In this document: one piece after another, positions 23,041 to 33,767 of the stretch
Numbering within the stretch: the first letter of the stretch is position 1
How the letters are laid out: the number at the start of each line of letters is the position of its first letter
NCBI GenBank assembly: GCA_021442155.1
Contig: CM038225.1
Location: 78,690,925 to 78,754,924, forward strand
Reading direction: 5' to 3'
Length of the DNA: 64,000 nucleotides
DNA from: Cymbidium sinense
Taxonomy: Eukaryota; Streptophyta; Magnoliopsida; Asparagales; Orchidaceae
Program-made: the position numbers and the translations under genes
The notes under the pieces: generated by a model
What the model was told of the DNA's origin: nothing
The model's input: the letters and a program-made list of their open reading frames with translations, nothing else
Database searches by the model: none

Positions 23041-23807
23041 AAACATTGCTTCATAAAGTAAGCATAGAGTTCATTTAACTTACATATTAAAGACATTCAG
23101 ATTGAATGAAATATAATAACTATTTGAATATGCACAATGGATCATTCTATTAAACATTTGGCACGAAGTCCAAAACTATGAACTCACATGTAAGAATGGT
23201 TCGTGATTCATGCTTGGATTTAATTTCTTTGAATATTTGTATAAATCATAACATATTAAACTTAAATCTAAGATTGATCATAAGCATATGTAGAATCTCA
23301 TTCATTTAAATGCTTAAATAAGTCTTAAATAAAATATTCATTTTTTATATCAACATTTAATTATAGCAACTCCTTCATATTCATGTTCATTACTAAGATA
23401 TCAAATCATATCTTCTGCTTGTGAACAAATTATCAAATCATTATGATTTTGATTTCATTCAACTTGAACATTTATGATTGAATAAATTGATCAATATTTT
23501 CAGGAATCATTTGAGTTTTGATCCACTTCCATTTCGTGGCATGCCAAGTTTAAAAGTATGATTGAAATCATATCAAATTTAAGCTCTTTATATATTTGAC
23601 TTTCTGCTGAAAATTTTGGCAGCCTCCCCACATCATCCCCGAGTACGGGGCTACTTTAGGAGACTAGGCCTTCCCACCATGCCAACAAAGGCGTGCATGG
23701 TAGGTGTCGTTAGACACCGATGGTCAAAAGTATTATATTCTCACCACGCCAAGAAAGACATTCATGGGTTTTCAAGCTTAACTAGTGTGGCACAACATTT
23801 CCATGCT

Positions 23808-24090
23808 GCATTGGAACAATGCGTACAAGTACTTAATTTAAAGCACTTTTCATTATCACGTTGGAATAACATGAATAAGCACTTATATTACAACAAGTTT
23901 CCCACCACAGTGGAACAATGTGAATGGGTACTTAGTTTATATCATAACTTCCTTGCCACATTGGAATAACATGTACAAGTACTTATATTACAACAAGTTT
24001 CTCTGTCATATTGGAATAATGTGAATGAGTACTTAGATCAGAGCAGATTTCCCTACCACATTGGAACATTATGAACAGGTACTTAGTAAC
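23808..24090. repeat. 50-bp minisatellite, six units, in element A LTR
   Basis: The phrase CATTGGAACAATGTGAA, with variants, starts at nearly exact 50-bp steps (TTGGAA/TGGAA at 23811, 23861, 23911, 23961, 24011, 24061). Each unit contains TACTTA and, in most, ACAACAAGTTTC. A matching six-unit array with the same period lies at 62541-62815. Confidence 0.9.
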
Positions 24091-27000
24091 TTTAATATTT
24101 CTTTGTAATTTTACCTTTACATATGCATTAGGGCAAAAGAAGCATTGTACAAGTGAAGCTTTTACTTTATGTCTTGACTTACACAATTTCATTCAATTTC
24201 ATCCAAAATTTACCCTTTGGAATGCACAATTAGCAAATTAATGTATAAGCCTTCAACAAATGCAAGCTCCATCTAATCTTTTCATGTTGAATACCAAAAA
24301 TATTGCTTTCTTTTTTAAGTTCAGCAAACCAAAATAGTAATTTGATGGAAAAATGTAAATGAATTTTAGCTTTGATAATATGAAAGAGGTTAATAAGAGT
24401 AAAGAGGCCTTATAGAATACATTACCTTCCCTTCCATTCTTTTCAAACCTAACAAGTGAAGTAGCATGTTAAAGGTTGCATAAAATTTTAGAAAATAACA
24501 ATATCGAACTTCACAAATCTAGAATTTGATTGCAACTTCATCTTATGATGACATAAAAATGAGAACGATCATTGAATAACAAGACACATGATTTTGTCCT
24601 ACAATCATTTGTGGATAGCAAAATAGAGACTTTCAAAATTCACAAGTTCTTGAATAATAATCACCACTTCTCTCATTTTAACTCAATCAATAAAGGAAAT
24701 GTTGAGTGGTTAAGTTTTGATGTCATTTGACTAATGACTACCTATAAATAGAAAGAAAAAGTGAGCCTCAAGGATTATAAATCTTTAAATTCCATCTATT
24801 TTTTGTTTGCCTTCACTTAAATCTGAAAATATGTTAAAATATTGAAGTCTATGCTTCTACCATTTCACTGTTATCATATTAGTCACAAAAAAGGTTATTG
24901 CCTCCCTCCAATTTGACAAATAACATGGCCTCTAGATAACAACATGCAAGTGAATTTCAGCCTTTAGTAACATGAAGGAAGCAACATTAGATCTCACAAA
25001 TGAATTCTCATCTCATACAACATAGTAGCTATTCAGATGTGGCATATTGCACAACATCAAATAAAATCCTAAATCAATGTTGTTCAATAATAGAAAATGC
25101 AAGGTTTGGCTTATACATATCTCAAAATCCTTCATGTTTCCCATTTTAACATTAATTTAAGTGTTGGAAACTATATAATAGCAAAATCAGACTGCAATGT
25201 GTTGGAAATTTTAATTCAACTTCAACTCGAAGCAATAAGATATTTCTTTGAATCATTAAAAGCTTGCAAATCAAACATGACAATCTTAGGTTCCACATAT
25301 GTGCACCCCGATTTCTCATTTTTGCTTTAGAGGCCATTGATTTGAAAGTAACTATGGCAAAGAGAGCAAGTATGAAGCCAAAGCCCCAATCCATCTTCTC
25401 CAAACTAGGTAAATGAGACAACAAGCCAATAGTCATACAAAACATCAGATAATAATAATGTTGGATCTCATAAATCTATAACTATGTTTCTACTTCTCAT
25501 AATAATTTAAAGACAAGAAGAACATTCAGTAGCAAAATTTATGTAGATCTAATAGGATGTAAGATGTGAAGCAATCTTTTCATCATTAATTTTTTTTATT
25601 GAAAGAGGGTTTCTTGAATAATGAAATCCAAGAAATAAATTTTTAAATACTCTGTATAGCTAGAAAACATGAAGAAAGTGCATATAAAGCTTGAAAATAA
25701 GAACTTTTCTTTTGACATTGTAAAGCACTTTGAATGATTATGCGATTTGTCAAAATATCTGGAGATAAATGCCTCTTGAAATAGAAAAACAAATTTCATA
25801 TTTTTTTTCCGTAATTTGCTTTTAAAAGATCATCTAAGAGTAAATCAATTTTCAACTTCTATAAATAGAATCAACAAGGAAGCTAAAGATGGGGTTGCTC
25901 CTATGAAGGTTACGAAGAGCAGGGATTTGTTATCAGGAGGAATCCCTTTGCATGTGGCCTAGGACTTGTGTGCCTATAAAGAAGCAGGGATTGGAGTGAA
26001 GCCCAGCTAGTTCAAACTCTCAGCTAGGAGGAAAATCAGGGAGGCCTTGGCTAGTTGCTCGAGAATGAGAGAGGGGAATGCTCACCTGATGTGAAGCAAG
26101 ACAATAGGAAGAGCAGGTGCCCTACTGTATGTGAGAAAGAGAAAAATCCCATGGATTAGAGTAGCCCAGGTATGGCTCAACATGAATGCCCTTATAATGG
26201 ACTAAAAACTCTTATTATTAAAGGACTTGTTTTATTGGGCACATGGATGGGAGCCAATAAGCTTATTTGGGTAGCCATATGAATTGGGTGAATTGAGCGG
26301 CCATTTGGGGAAATGAGGAGGCAACATCAATTTAAGATTGAGAAAAATCTGATATTTTTTTAACAAAACTTATTATATAGTTTCATATAATCTCATTTAG
26401 AGTGATAGTAGTAAGATTGTAAATTTGTAGTTTCAAAAAATGAGTGGAATATGAGTTCATAACATGTATTAATTTTTTTTATATATTAAATTTTAATATT
26501 TAGCTTTCTTAATGCACTTTGATATCTCAAAATTTATGCAAAATTTGATGTTTCACTTTTGTATCATCAATTATACAATATGGATATCAAATTTAAGCAA
26601 ATTCATTAATGTTTTAGCAGTAATGATGATGTCTAGTTTTGCGAACAGAGGTCATTCGGATGAGTTTGGCGACAATCAGAGCCAAATTAAGCTTAAATTG
26701 AGCGACATCGCATTTGAATAGCTCGACGTTCACATAAACTTTGCCAAATTGATCATAGAAGTGTCATTTGATAGATTTTGACATTTTAACGATAATGACA
26801 TAGTCAATTTTGTAAACGGAGGTCATTTGGACAAAGTCGGGTCCTCCGAACCTCGAGATGTGCATAATTTCATTGAAAATTTATTTCGATCGATTGATTG
26901 ATTACTAATTAATGGAATGAGATTCATTTAATTAATTTTAATAGTTTAAATGCTTTTACACAATCATTTGTGAACCATATGTGGAGGTCAACAAATGCTC

Positions 27001-27886
27001 CTCAACAAATATGGTTTGTGCATAGAGCGGACTGTGTTTATTGCGAATAAGTTGACCTTGCAGATTTCTAAGAGATTTGCTTGGATGTCATGCTAAAGTT
27101 GTATTTTTGATAACTTTTAATAATACCTGATCATTTCCCTTTGATGGAAGTGAGTATAACTCTCAAGTTGGGCAAATATTTGAATTTCATCGCTTCGGCT
27201 GCAATAGCTTGTTGAACCAGTAGAAGTTGTCATAAGTCTGATGCTTTTTGCTTGATGGACTTAATGAAGGAGATAATTTTACTTGTCATTATCGACTTGT
27301 TGAGAGAATTTAGAGTGTCTTTGGTCCTTGGCTTCGTGCTCTGATGGACTTGTCTAAGACTTCCTTCCAAGAGTTTAGAATTTGTATTTTCCTCCTACCC
27401 TAGCTTTATGCTTTGGTGAACTTAACGGATTTGATGATTTTTTGGTGAGATGAGAACTTCTTTGGTCCTATGTTTGGTGCTTTAATGAACTTATTGTAGA
27501 TTTAGTCTCAAGATTTTGTGGTTCATATTTTCTTTTATCCTAGCTTTATGCTTTTCATATTTGTGAAGGAGTTCCCTGAATTATCTTGAGGACTTGTCGG
27601 GTGATATGCCTTACCCTTTTCTTTCTACTTTCATGAGCTTATAGAAGGATGTTTGCCTATGACTTAGCTCTTGGAGCTTGTGTTGGGTCAATGGCGAAGT
27701 CATCAGTCCATGCTTTGCATAACGAATATGTTGATGACATAACTCTCTAGTTCAGCCTTTGGCTTTATATGAATCTTGGGATGACTTCTCGGTCCTTTGC
27801 TTTCTGCTTGATTGGACTTCCTGAAGAAGAGTTTCCTTTAGTCTTTACTTTTTGCTTAACAGACTTGTTGAAGAAGTTGATATTTC

Positions 27887-28335
27887 ACATTTTTCATTGA
27901 TGCCAAATTCAACTTAGTGCCTTCTTGAGTGAGGATATTTTTATTGAATTTTGGAAAATGACCTTATGACCGTTAGAGATGATCTCCCAGTCTGAGCCAC
28001 CTGAACTACCAAGTTGGAGTGATTTGAGGGTTTGGAAGCTTTTGTCTTTAAAGTAATGAAGTAGGATGATCCTTTACTATAGCCTTTGTGATATGTTGAG
28101 TAAACTCTGGTCATTTAACATTTTTCATTGATACCAAACTAGGCTTAGTGCCTTCTTGAGTGACGATATTTTTATTGAATTTTGGAAAATGACCTTACGA
28201 CCATTAGAGATGATCTCCCAGTCTGAGCCACTTGAACTACCAAGTTGGAGTGATTTGAGGTTTGGAAGCTCTTGTCTTTAAAGTAATGAAGTAGGAGGAT
28301 CCCTTGTTGTAGCCTTTATGGTATGCTAAGTAAGC
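27887..28335. repeat. 231-bp tandem duplication
   Basis: Copy 1 starts at 27887 and copy 2 at 28118 (ACATTTTTCATTGAT). Both contain GATGATCTCCCAGTCTGAGC and AGTAATGAAGTAGGA, with scattered substitutions. It lies in the outer (U3) part of the inferred element A LTR. Confidence 0.9.
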
Positions 28336-28720
28336 AGACTTGTCAGCGACTTGGTCATATTTGGGACATGTAGAGTATGACCTTATGTACCCACTTGAGT
28401 CTTGGACTTGAGCAATTAATGGAGGATTTTATCATTAGGCTAATGAGGTGGGGTATCTCTTATTATGGCCATTGTGGTGTGTTGAATAAGCGACTGTGAC
28501 TTGGCCATATTTGGGCAGTTGAGTCCCATCTTACTTGAGCACTTGGGTGATGTATGGATAAAAGATGTATTTCCAACTTGATTTGTTAAAGGTTATAGAA
28601 TTGAAATTTTCTCTTTTTTGGTCAGTAAGACTTTGAAACTTGTGAATTTGAATACATAATTTGAATATGTATATGGGGATCTCAGTCTTAGGCATGAAGT
28701 CAACCTAAATATAAGAGAAA

Positions 28721-28793
28721 GCCCCCCTGCCTTACAGGGAGAGCCTAACATTTTGCTATATAATTTTAAAAAATCCCCCTATCTAACAGGGAG
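28721..28793. other. Duplicated GC hairpin / polypurine tract region of element A
   Basis: Two similar inverted-repeat motifs lie 53 bp apart: CCCCCCTGCCTTACAGGGAG at 28722-28741 and TCCCCCTATCTAACAGGGAG at 28774-28793. Read on the minus strand each ends in a run of five or six G, as a polypurine tract would just before the 3' LTR. They lie 100-170 bp past the end of the polymerase frame. A tract that primes plus-strand synthesis is expected exactly here; which of the two served is unknown. Confidence 0.55.
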
Positions 28794-28890
28794 ATTTTTG
28801 TTTATTTTGGAAATGCATTCTTATATTACAAGAGAATTTCTAAGTAAAACTTATGAAAGCTTTAAGTGTGATATTCATTTGATTACACTT

Positions 28891-30150
28891 TCATGTATAA
28901 TACTTTTTTAGATAATGATTATTGATTGGTGGCATTAGTCTTTCACCTTTAAAGCCAATAAGGCGGTAGGCTCCTCATTGATGTACCTTTTCAATGGAAG
29001 GGTCCTTCCCAACTAGGTTCAAATTTATCGTAAATTTTGTGGTGACGAATAATTGATCTTCTTAGCATTAAGATCAATTCCCCTTCTTAAAAGGCTCAAG
29101 GAAGCACCGTATGATCGAATGCTTTGGACATCCTTGCTCGGTAGACTTCTAAATTTTGTTGAACTTGAAGCCTAACTTCATCAAGCGCATCAAGCTATTG
29201 CATCTATAGATAGACATTCTCATCTTGAGTAAGATTATATTGAATGGCTACTCAGAGCGAGGGTAGTTCAACTTCAAGTGACAGAACTATTTTAGCTCCA
29301 AACACTAGTGCATAGGATTGGATTTTATGGACATTTTGTAGGTAGTGCGGCAAGGCCATAATGCTTCCATAAGCTTGATATGCCACTCTCTTTTATTTCT
29401 TGTGAGGATATTTCTGAATAACTTGACTAGTGACTTATTGAAAGCTTCATGGTGAGTATCGCTAGCCAATCTTATGCCGATTAGCAAATCTATAGATTTT
29501 AGTGCTTTTGAAGGTTGCGCTATTGTCCGAGATAATTTGATGTGGCACACCAAATATGTAGACAATATAGTGGGTGAAGAATTTTGTCACATGCTTAGTA
29601 GTGACTTCCTTGAATGGGTCAGCTTCAACTCACTTGGAGAAATAATCAGTACTTGGTAGGATGAAGTGGTGGCTGGCTGATGATGGTGGATCAATTGGTC
29701 CTATTACATCCGTTCCCCAACACTCAATTGGCCAAGATGTTATCATTAGTGTAAAGGATTTCAAGGCTAATGAATGATGTTGCCATGGACCTAGCACTCA
29801 TGACATCTCTTGGCATGATCAATACAATCCTTTACTATAGATGGCAAACATTATCCCATTATTTTGATTTTGAAAGCCATTTTAAGAACTGATAGGTATA
29901 CACCACAAAGTCCTTCATGAATTTCAACAATTACTTTGTTATCTTCTTCTATTCCTAAACATCATAGCCACATCTACTCGAAGGACTTACGATAGAGGGT
30001 ATTGCCAACATAAGCATATAGTCAAAGTCTTTTCTCAAGTTATGTAGCCATTGACTTATTGCTTGACAGTTTGCTTTCCTTAAAGTAGTCGATGAAGAGT
30101 TGTCTCAAATCTTCATTTTTTTTCTACTGTAATGATTTCACTTTATGGTT
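28891..30150 (-). pseudogene. Element A integrase pseudogene (pol C-terminus)
   Basis: Read right to left. The zinc-binding region has EIHEGLCGVY and AKRCHECQVHGNIIH (about 29970-29810), with Tyr where the second His of the HHCC finger belongs. The core has GTDVIGP (about 29720-29700), TDYFSKWVEADPF (about 29660-29620) and IISDNSATF (about 29540-29510), holding the first two catalytic Asp residues. HHEAFNKSLV (29445-29416) holds the catalytic Glu. The C-terminal part has LRRSIIRHHKIYDKFEPSW (about 29060-29000), and the frame ends with KKYYT and a TGA at 28893-28891. Integrase inserts the retrotransposon cDNA into the chromosome. Many in-frame stops and frame changes make it inactive. The motifs and the C-terminal end are those of Tat-clade Ty3/Gypsy pol. 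Confidence 0.85.
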
Positions 30151-30197
30151 TTGGTACTTCCTCAGATTAATGTCATTCCTCCTGAATAGTCTGAGGC

Positions 30198-30914
30198 TCA
30201 TCTTGTTGATTTTAGGAAGTGGTTGGTAATGGAGTGTGAGGTGCAATGTGAGCTGCATCCTACTGGTTTGCATTTGAAGACCCCTCTTCCAGCGGGGATT
30301 TTAGATTTGCTGGTTCTAGGACGATGAGTGCAGACACTAATTAGCATATAATCATCATCATCCATTCCTGTCACCTCTTTAGCTAATTTAGCCAGGAAGT
30401 CAGCTTTGCTATTTTTAGCTCGAGAGACCCGAGTAATAATGATGTTTTGAATTTGCAGCACTTGATTAATGACAAGATGAGAATCACCATAAACTTGTAG
30501 ATTTTGGACTCCCACGAAGATGGCTTCCTCCAGATCTGCCACCAATGCTTCATATTTTGCTTCATTGTTGGTTTGCAGCTTTGTCAACTTGTAGGAATGC
30601 CTCATTATACCACCTTTTGGCGTGATCAAGATGAGGCTAATGCCAGCTTGAGCCTTTGGGAGATTTGAGGGTTGAGTATATTTGATTGATGAAGCTCCTT
30701 CAAAATATAGTTCCCACATTTGTTGCTTTTCCATTTCTTGTATATGCATGATCTGATCATTGGAAAGATCATTATTAAGCGATGAAATTGCCAGGATAGG
30801 GTGTGCAACAAGAAAGTCTGTTAGAATTTGTCCCTTCACCGCTTTTTGAGGAACATAAGTGATGTCAAATTAAAGCAAAAGGACAACCCATTGTGTGCCA
30901 CGCGCGATGGTCTT
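30198..30914 (-). pseudogene. Element A RNase H pseudogene, 3' part
   Basis: Begins at the B1 junction with GTQWVVLLL, then FDITYVPQKAVKGQ and ADF-type residues, the connection segment of Tat RNase H. This is followed by WELYFEGASS, NNEAKYEALVADLEEA and VYGDSHLVINQV, a plant archaeal-type RNase H fold. The acidic residues in EGAS, NNEAKYEAL and YGDSHLV correspond to conserved catalytic positions, though the first is Glu where Asp is usual. It is the longest uninterrupted frame in the window (213 codons, 30839-30198). RNase H degrades RNA in the RNA-DNA hybrid. Roughly 70 residues expected between the end of the piece at 38951 and this start are missing. Confidence 0.85.
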
Positions 30915-31151
30915 TGTTGACCTCACTTTTGGAGTGAGCTCTCAACTTCCTCATCATAGGTGCAGGACTCTTATAGACACTAAGAGTTCCTTAGTCTTAA
31001 GACACTTCTAGTGATTAGGTGAACACTTAACCTAACCCTAGAGACTTAGAAGAGTTAGCCATGAGAGCAGGTTATGCCTTAGAGATTTAGGAAGACTTGC
31101 CTACACTATAGCCCAAACCCAATCCTTGCTTCCTTCTTTCAAGCCAAACCT

Positions 31152-31176
31152 CAAATTCAAATTCAAATTCAAATTC
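31152..31176. repeat. Short (CAAATT)4 tandem repeat
   Basis: Four copies of CAAATT near the left end of B1, in the A/C-rich zone. Confidence 0.85.
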
Positions 31177-32159
31177 CAAAATCAAATCCAAACTATCCAA
31201 TGATTGAAATCCATCATTAAATTTAAACTCCAAATCTCTTCCTAAGCTCTTTTGATTTTATCATATAGACTTAGCCTTAACCAAGTCTAAATCAACTCCA
31301 ACCCAACTAATTTTATCAATTATCTAATTTAATCTCAAATCAAATTCCAAACCATAAAATTCCCTAAATTCAAATTACTTGAAATTCCATGATCAACTCC
31401 AAATTTTAAATTTCAAAAATCTCTTCCTAAGCTATGAGCCACCTTCATGTGCTTAGCCCAAATTCCTTCAAACTCAAACTTTTGATTGATTTCTTTATAA
31501 ATCAATCATTCCTTCATTTATATTCATAAATATAAATGAAACTCACCCTCCAATGACCAAAATAAATCAAACCAAATAAAACCCAAAATACCCCTTCAAC
31601 CCACACATCCCTAAGCTTAATCAAATTTGCTTCCAAATCACTCCAAACTCAAGTGATTTCCTTATGACCATTTATATCTTCATTTATATTTACAAATATA
31701 AATAAAATATAAATTCAAATGACCAAAACCAAACTCAAATCAAATTCCCAATTTCCCTTTAGCTAAAATTTTGAACTTGGCTAAATGAAACCCAAATCAA
31801 CTCAAAACTCATGGATTTCTTCATGATTCAATCATACCTTCAATCATTGATCTAAATATGAACATAAACCACCATTATCAAACTAAATCCAAGTCAACCC
31901 AAATCAAGCCCAATTGACCCATTTGACTTGAAATTATCATATGAACCAAAACCCATTTGGCTCTAAACTAATTGCAATTGGATTTATATTTCAATCCTAA
32001 GTCCCTATGTGAATTCAACCAAACTTGAATCAGCCTTGATCAAGCCAATTGACCCATTTAGGCTCACTTGACCCAAAGTGACCTAAAGAACTTTTTTGAG
32101 CCAAGTCCTAATCCAACCCAAATTGGATTGAACTAAGCCCATCTAAACCTCAACCATAA

Positions 32160-32840
32160 CCAACAATCATCATGGGGTGATCAACCACATTGAATTGGGT
32201 CAAACCAAGTCAAACCTAGCCTTTGACTAAGTCAACACTTTGCTCAAATGAAACTCAAACTAGCCAAAATCCACCATATGCTAAATTGATTGAAACCATT
32301 GATCCAAACCCATTCATAATCAATGATTGAACATGACCAAGTCATCAATTGAGCCAAACCAAGCAATTGGTCACTTGACCTAAGTTGATCCAAATTGGCC
32401 TAAAATGCCAAAATGGGTCAAATCATGATTTAATCCAAATTGATTGCAACCAATGGCTCATTCCAAATCACTTATTGAACTTGACCAAAGCCATGATTGA
32501 GCCCAAATTGACCAATTGGTCAACTTGACCCAACCTAGCCCAAATTGACCTAAAAGGTCAAATTGACCAAAATTCAAATTAATTCCAAATTAAACCAAAA
32601 CAAAGCCTACAATCATTTTCAATCAATCGATTGAAATTTACTCAACACCAAACCCAACCCAATTTGGTCAAATTGGCCAAATTGGTCAACTTGACCAATT
32701 TGACCCTTTGAATCCAAATGAGTCAAATTCAAACCTAAGCCAAACCATGTCAAATTATACCAAAACATTCCAAATCATGATTTAGACCTAACCCAAGTCT
32801 TTGTTTGACCTAATTTGGCCAATTGGTCAACCCAACCCTA
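32160..32840 (+). promoter_or_regulatory. TTGACC/GGTCAA-dense region of family B
   Basis: About 16 exact TTGACC or GGTCAA hexamers, seven of them between 32480 and 32575, often as palindromic pairs such as GGTCAACTTGACC. TTGAC(C/T) is the W-box bound by WRKY transcription factors in plants. The region is upstream of the first TATA-like site of B1 and is conserved in B2b (about 48030-48700) and B2a (about 45960-46400). A binding role is inference; the richness may partly reflect low-complexity expansion. Confidence 0.4.
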
Positions 32841-33358
32841 TGTGAACCCAATTGAACGCTTTTGCCCAAATTGAGCTAAACCACTTCAGGCCATCCTCTT
32901 TGAACCCTATTGGCCGACCAAGCACACCCCAAACCAGCCTTAGGCCACCCCTAAGTCAGCTCAAAAGCCAAACATGCTCACCTCAAGTTGACTACCCAAA
33001 GGACAAAGCCTCCACCTTGGATTCCTACTATCAGTAGCAAAATCCATTTTGCACTCCCCATGGCAGCCCTCTTTTTACCAAATGAGGTATTCCTAGAGTT
33101 CACTTGCCCACTCTAAGCACTCTAGAACTTACCTTGGATCAAAGGGAACTTACCAAGCCAAGCTCAATCTCCCCTATCCATGGATGAACTCGACGGGTGC
33201 AAGGAGAACATCATCCCCTCCCACCTGCCCATATCAAGCCTTGACGACATGGCTTTTCATGGTGTGCCACACCACATGGGCGACCTCCGATGACTTCATG
33301 ATGATGAATTAACATAATTCATGGGAATGATCTCGTCCATCCACCTAGCTTAATTGAG

Positions 33359-33767
33359 GGATATACTCCCTCAATTAAATCAATTGTGAATTGAATTCAA
33401 TCCCATTCGGCTCAAAAGAAGTTTTGAAACTCCCCAAAACTTCCAAAACTCCTCTCGAGCTTCCTCTTCCTTAGCCTTCCCCTTTGTGCGTAGAACTGAA
33501 ATAAGACCCCCCTATTTCAATTCTAACTCTCTCCCTGTGCAAGCAAACTTCAATTGCTTGTGCATGCACCATCCACATACTCAATCGAAGCCAATCGAAT
33601 CACCTCCAGAGCTTCCTAAGTATCGGACATTGGAGTTCCATCGAAGTCTAGGCGCATGCATGGATTGGTCAACCAAGCTTACCACAAATTGAGCTTGGAT
33701 TCAGGCTCGCTCAACTAGGCAAAGCTACCTCTAGCGTTGCACCGCTGGACATTAGCTCTGGTGAGGT
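33359..33767 (+). promoter_or_regulatory. Family B first core-promoter-like site and leader (B1)
   Basis: GGATATACTCCC (33359-33370) is conserved as GGATATACTCCCC in B2b (49172) and GGGTATACTCC in B3 (complement of 19160-19170). About 400 bp downstream all copies have a segment ending in a splice-donor-like GAGGTAA (GT at 33766-33767 here, 49594-49595 in B2b, 53698-53699 in B2a). Between them lies a GC-richer CT-containing segment like a 5' leader. This sets the likely sense of family B as plus here. Promoter activity is inferred. Confidence 0.45.

Larger units (their letters stand above)
21161..28720 (-). mobile_element. Giant LTR of element A (3' LTR of the main copy, 5' LTR of the left gag copy)
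   Basis: From 21161 (TGAGCTC) to at least 25165 this aligns in direct orientation with 59888-64000 at roughly 90% by eye. The right limit is inferred: polymerase coding ends at 28891, and a polypurine-type tract (complement of 28721-28730, GCAGGGGGGC) follows, so the LTR should start near 28720 and be about 7.5 kb long. A minus-strand TATA-like GGTTTATAAGTACACC (near 21640-21620) would give a short R-U5 of about 430 bp. Internal features include a degenerate repeat of about 60 bp, a 50-bp minisatellite, a 231-bp duplication, and a stretch with the phrase GGTCCTCCGAACCTCGAG near 26845. Very long LTRs are known in Tat/Ogre elements. A nested insertion inside 25200-28700 cannot be excluded. Confidence 0.62.

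Noticed and set aside
23808..24090. CRISPR-like regular array
   Set aside because: The whole 50-bp unit repeats, with no unique spacers, and it lies in a plant retrotransposon LTR.
25097..25445. Frames of 77-97 codons on both strands in the element A LTR
   Set aside because: No motif, and they sit inside an LTR.
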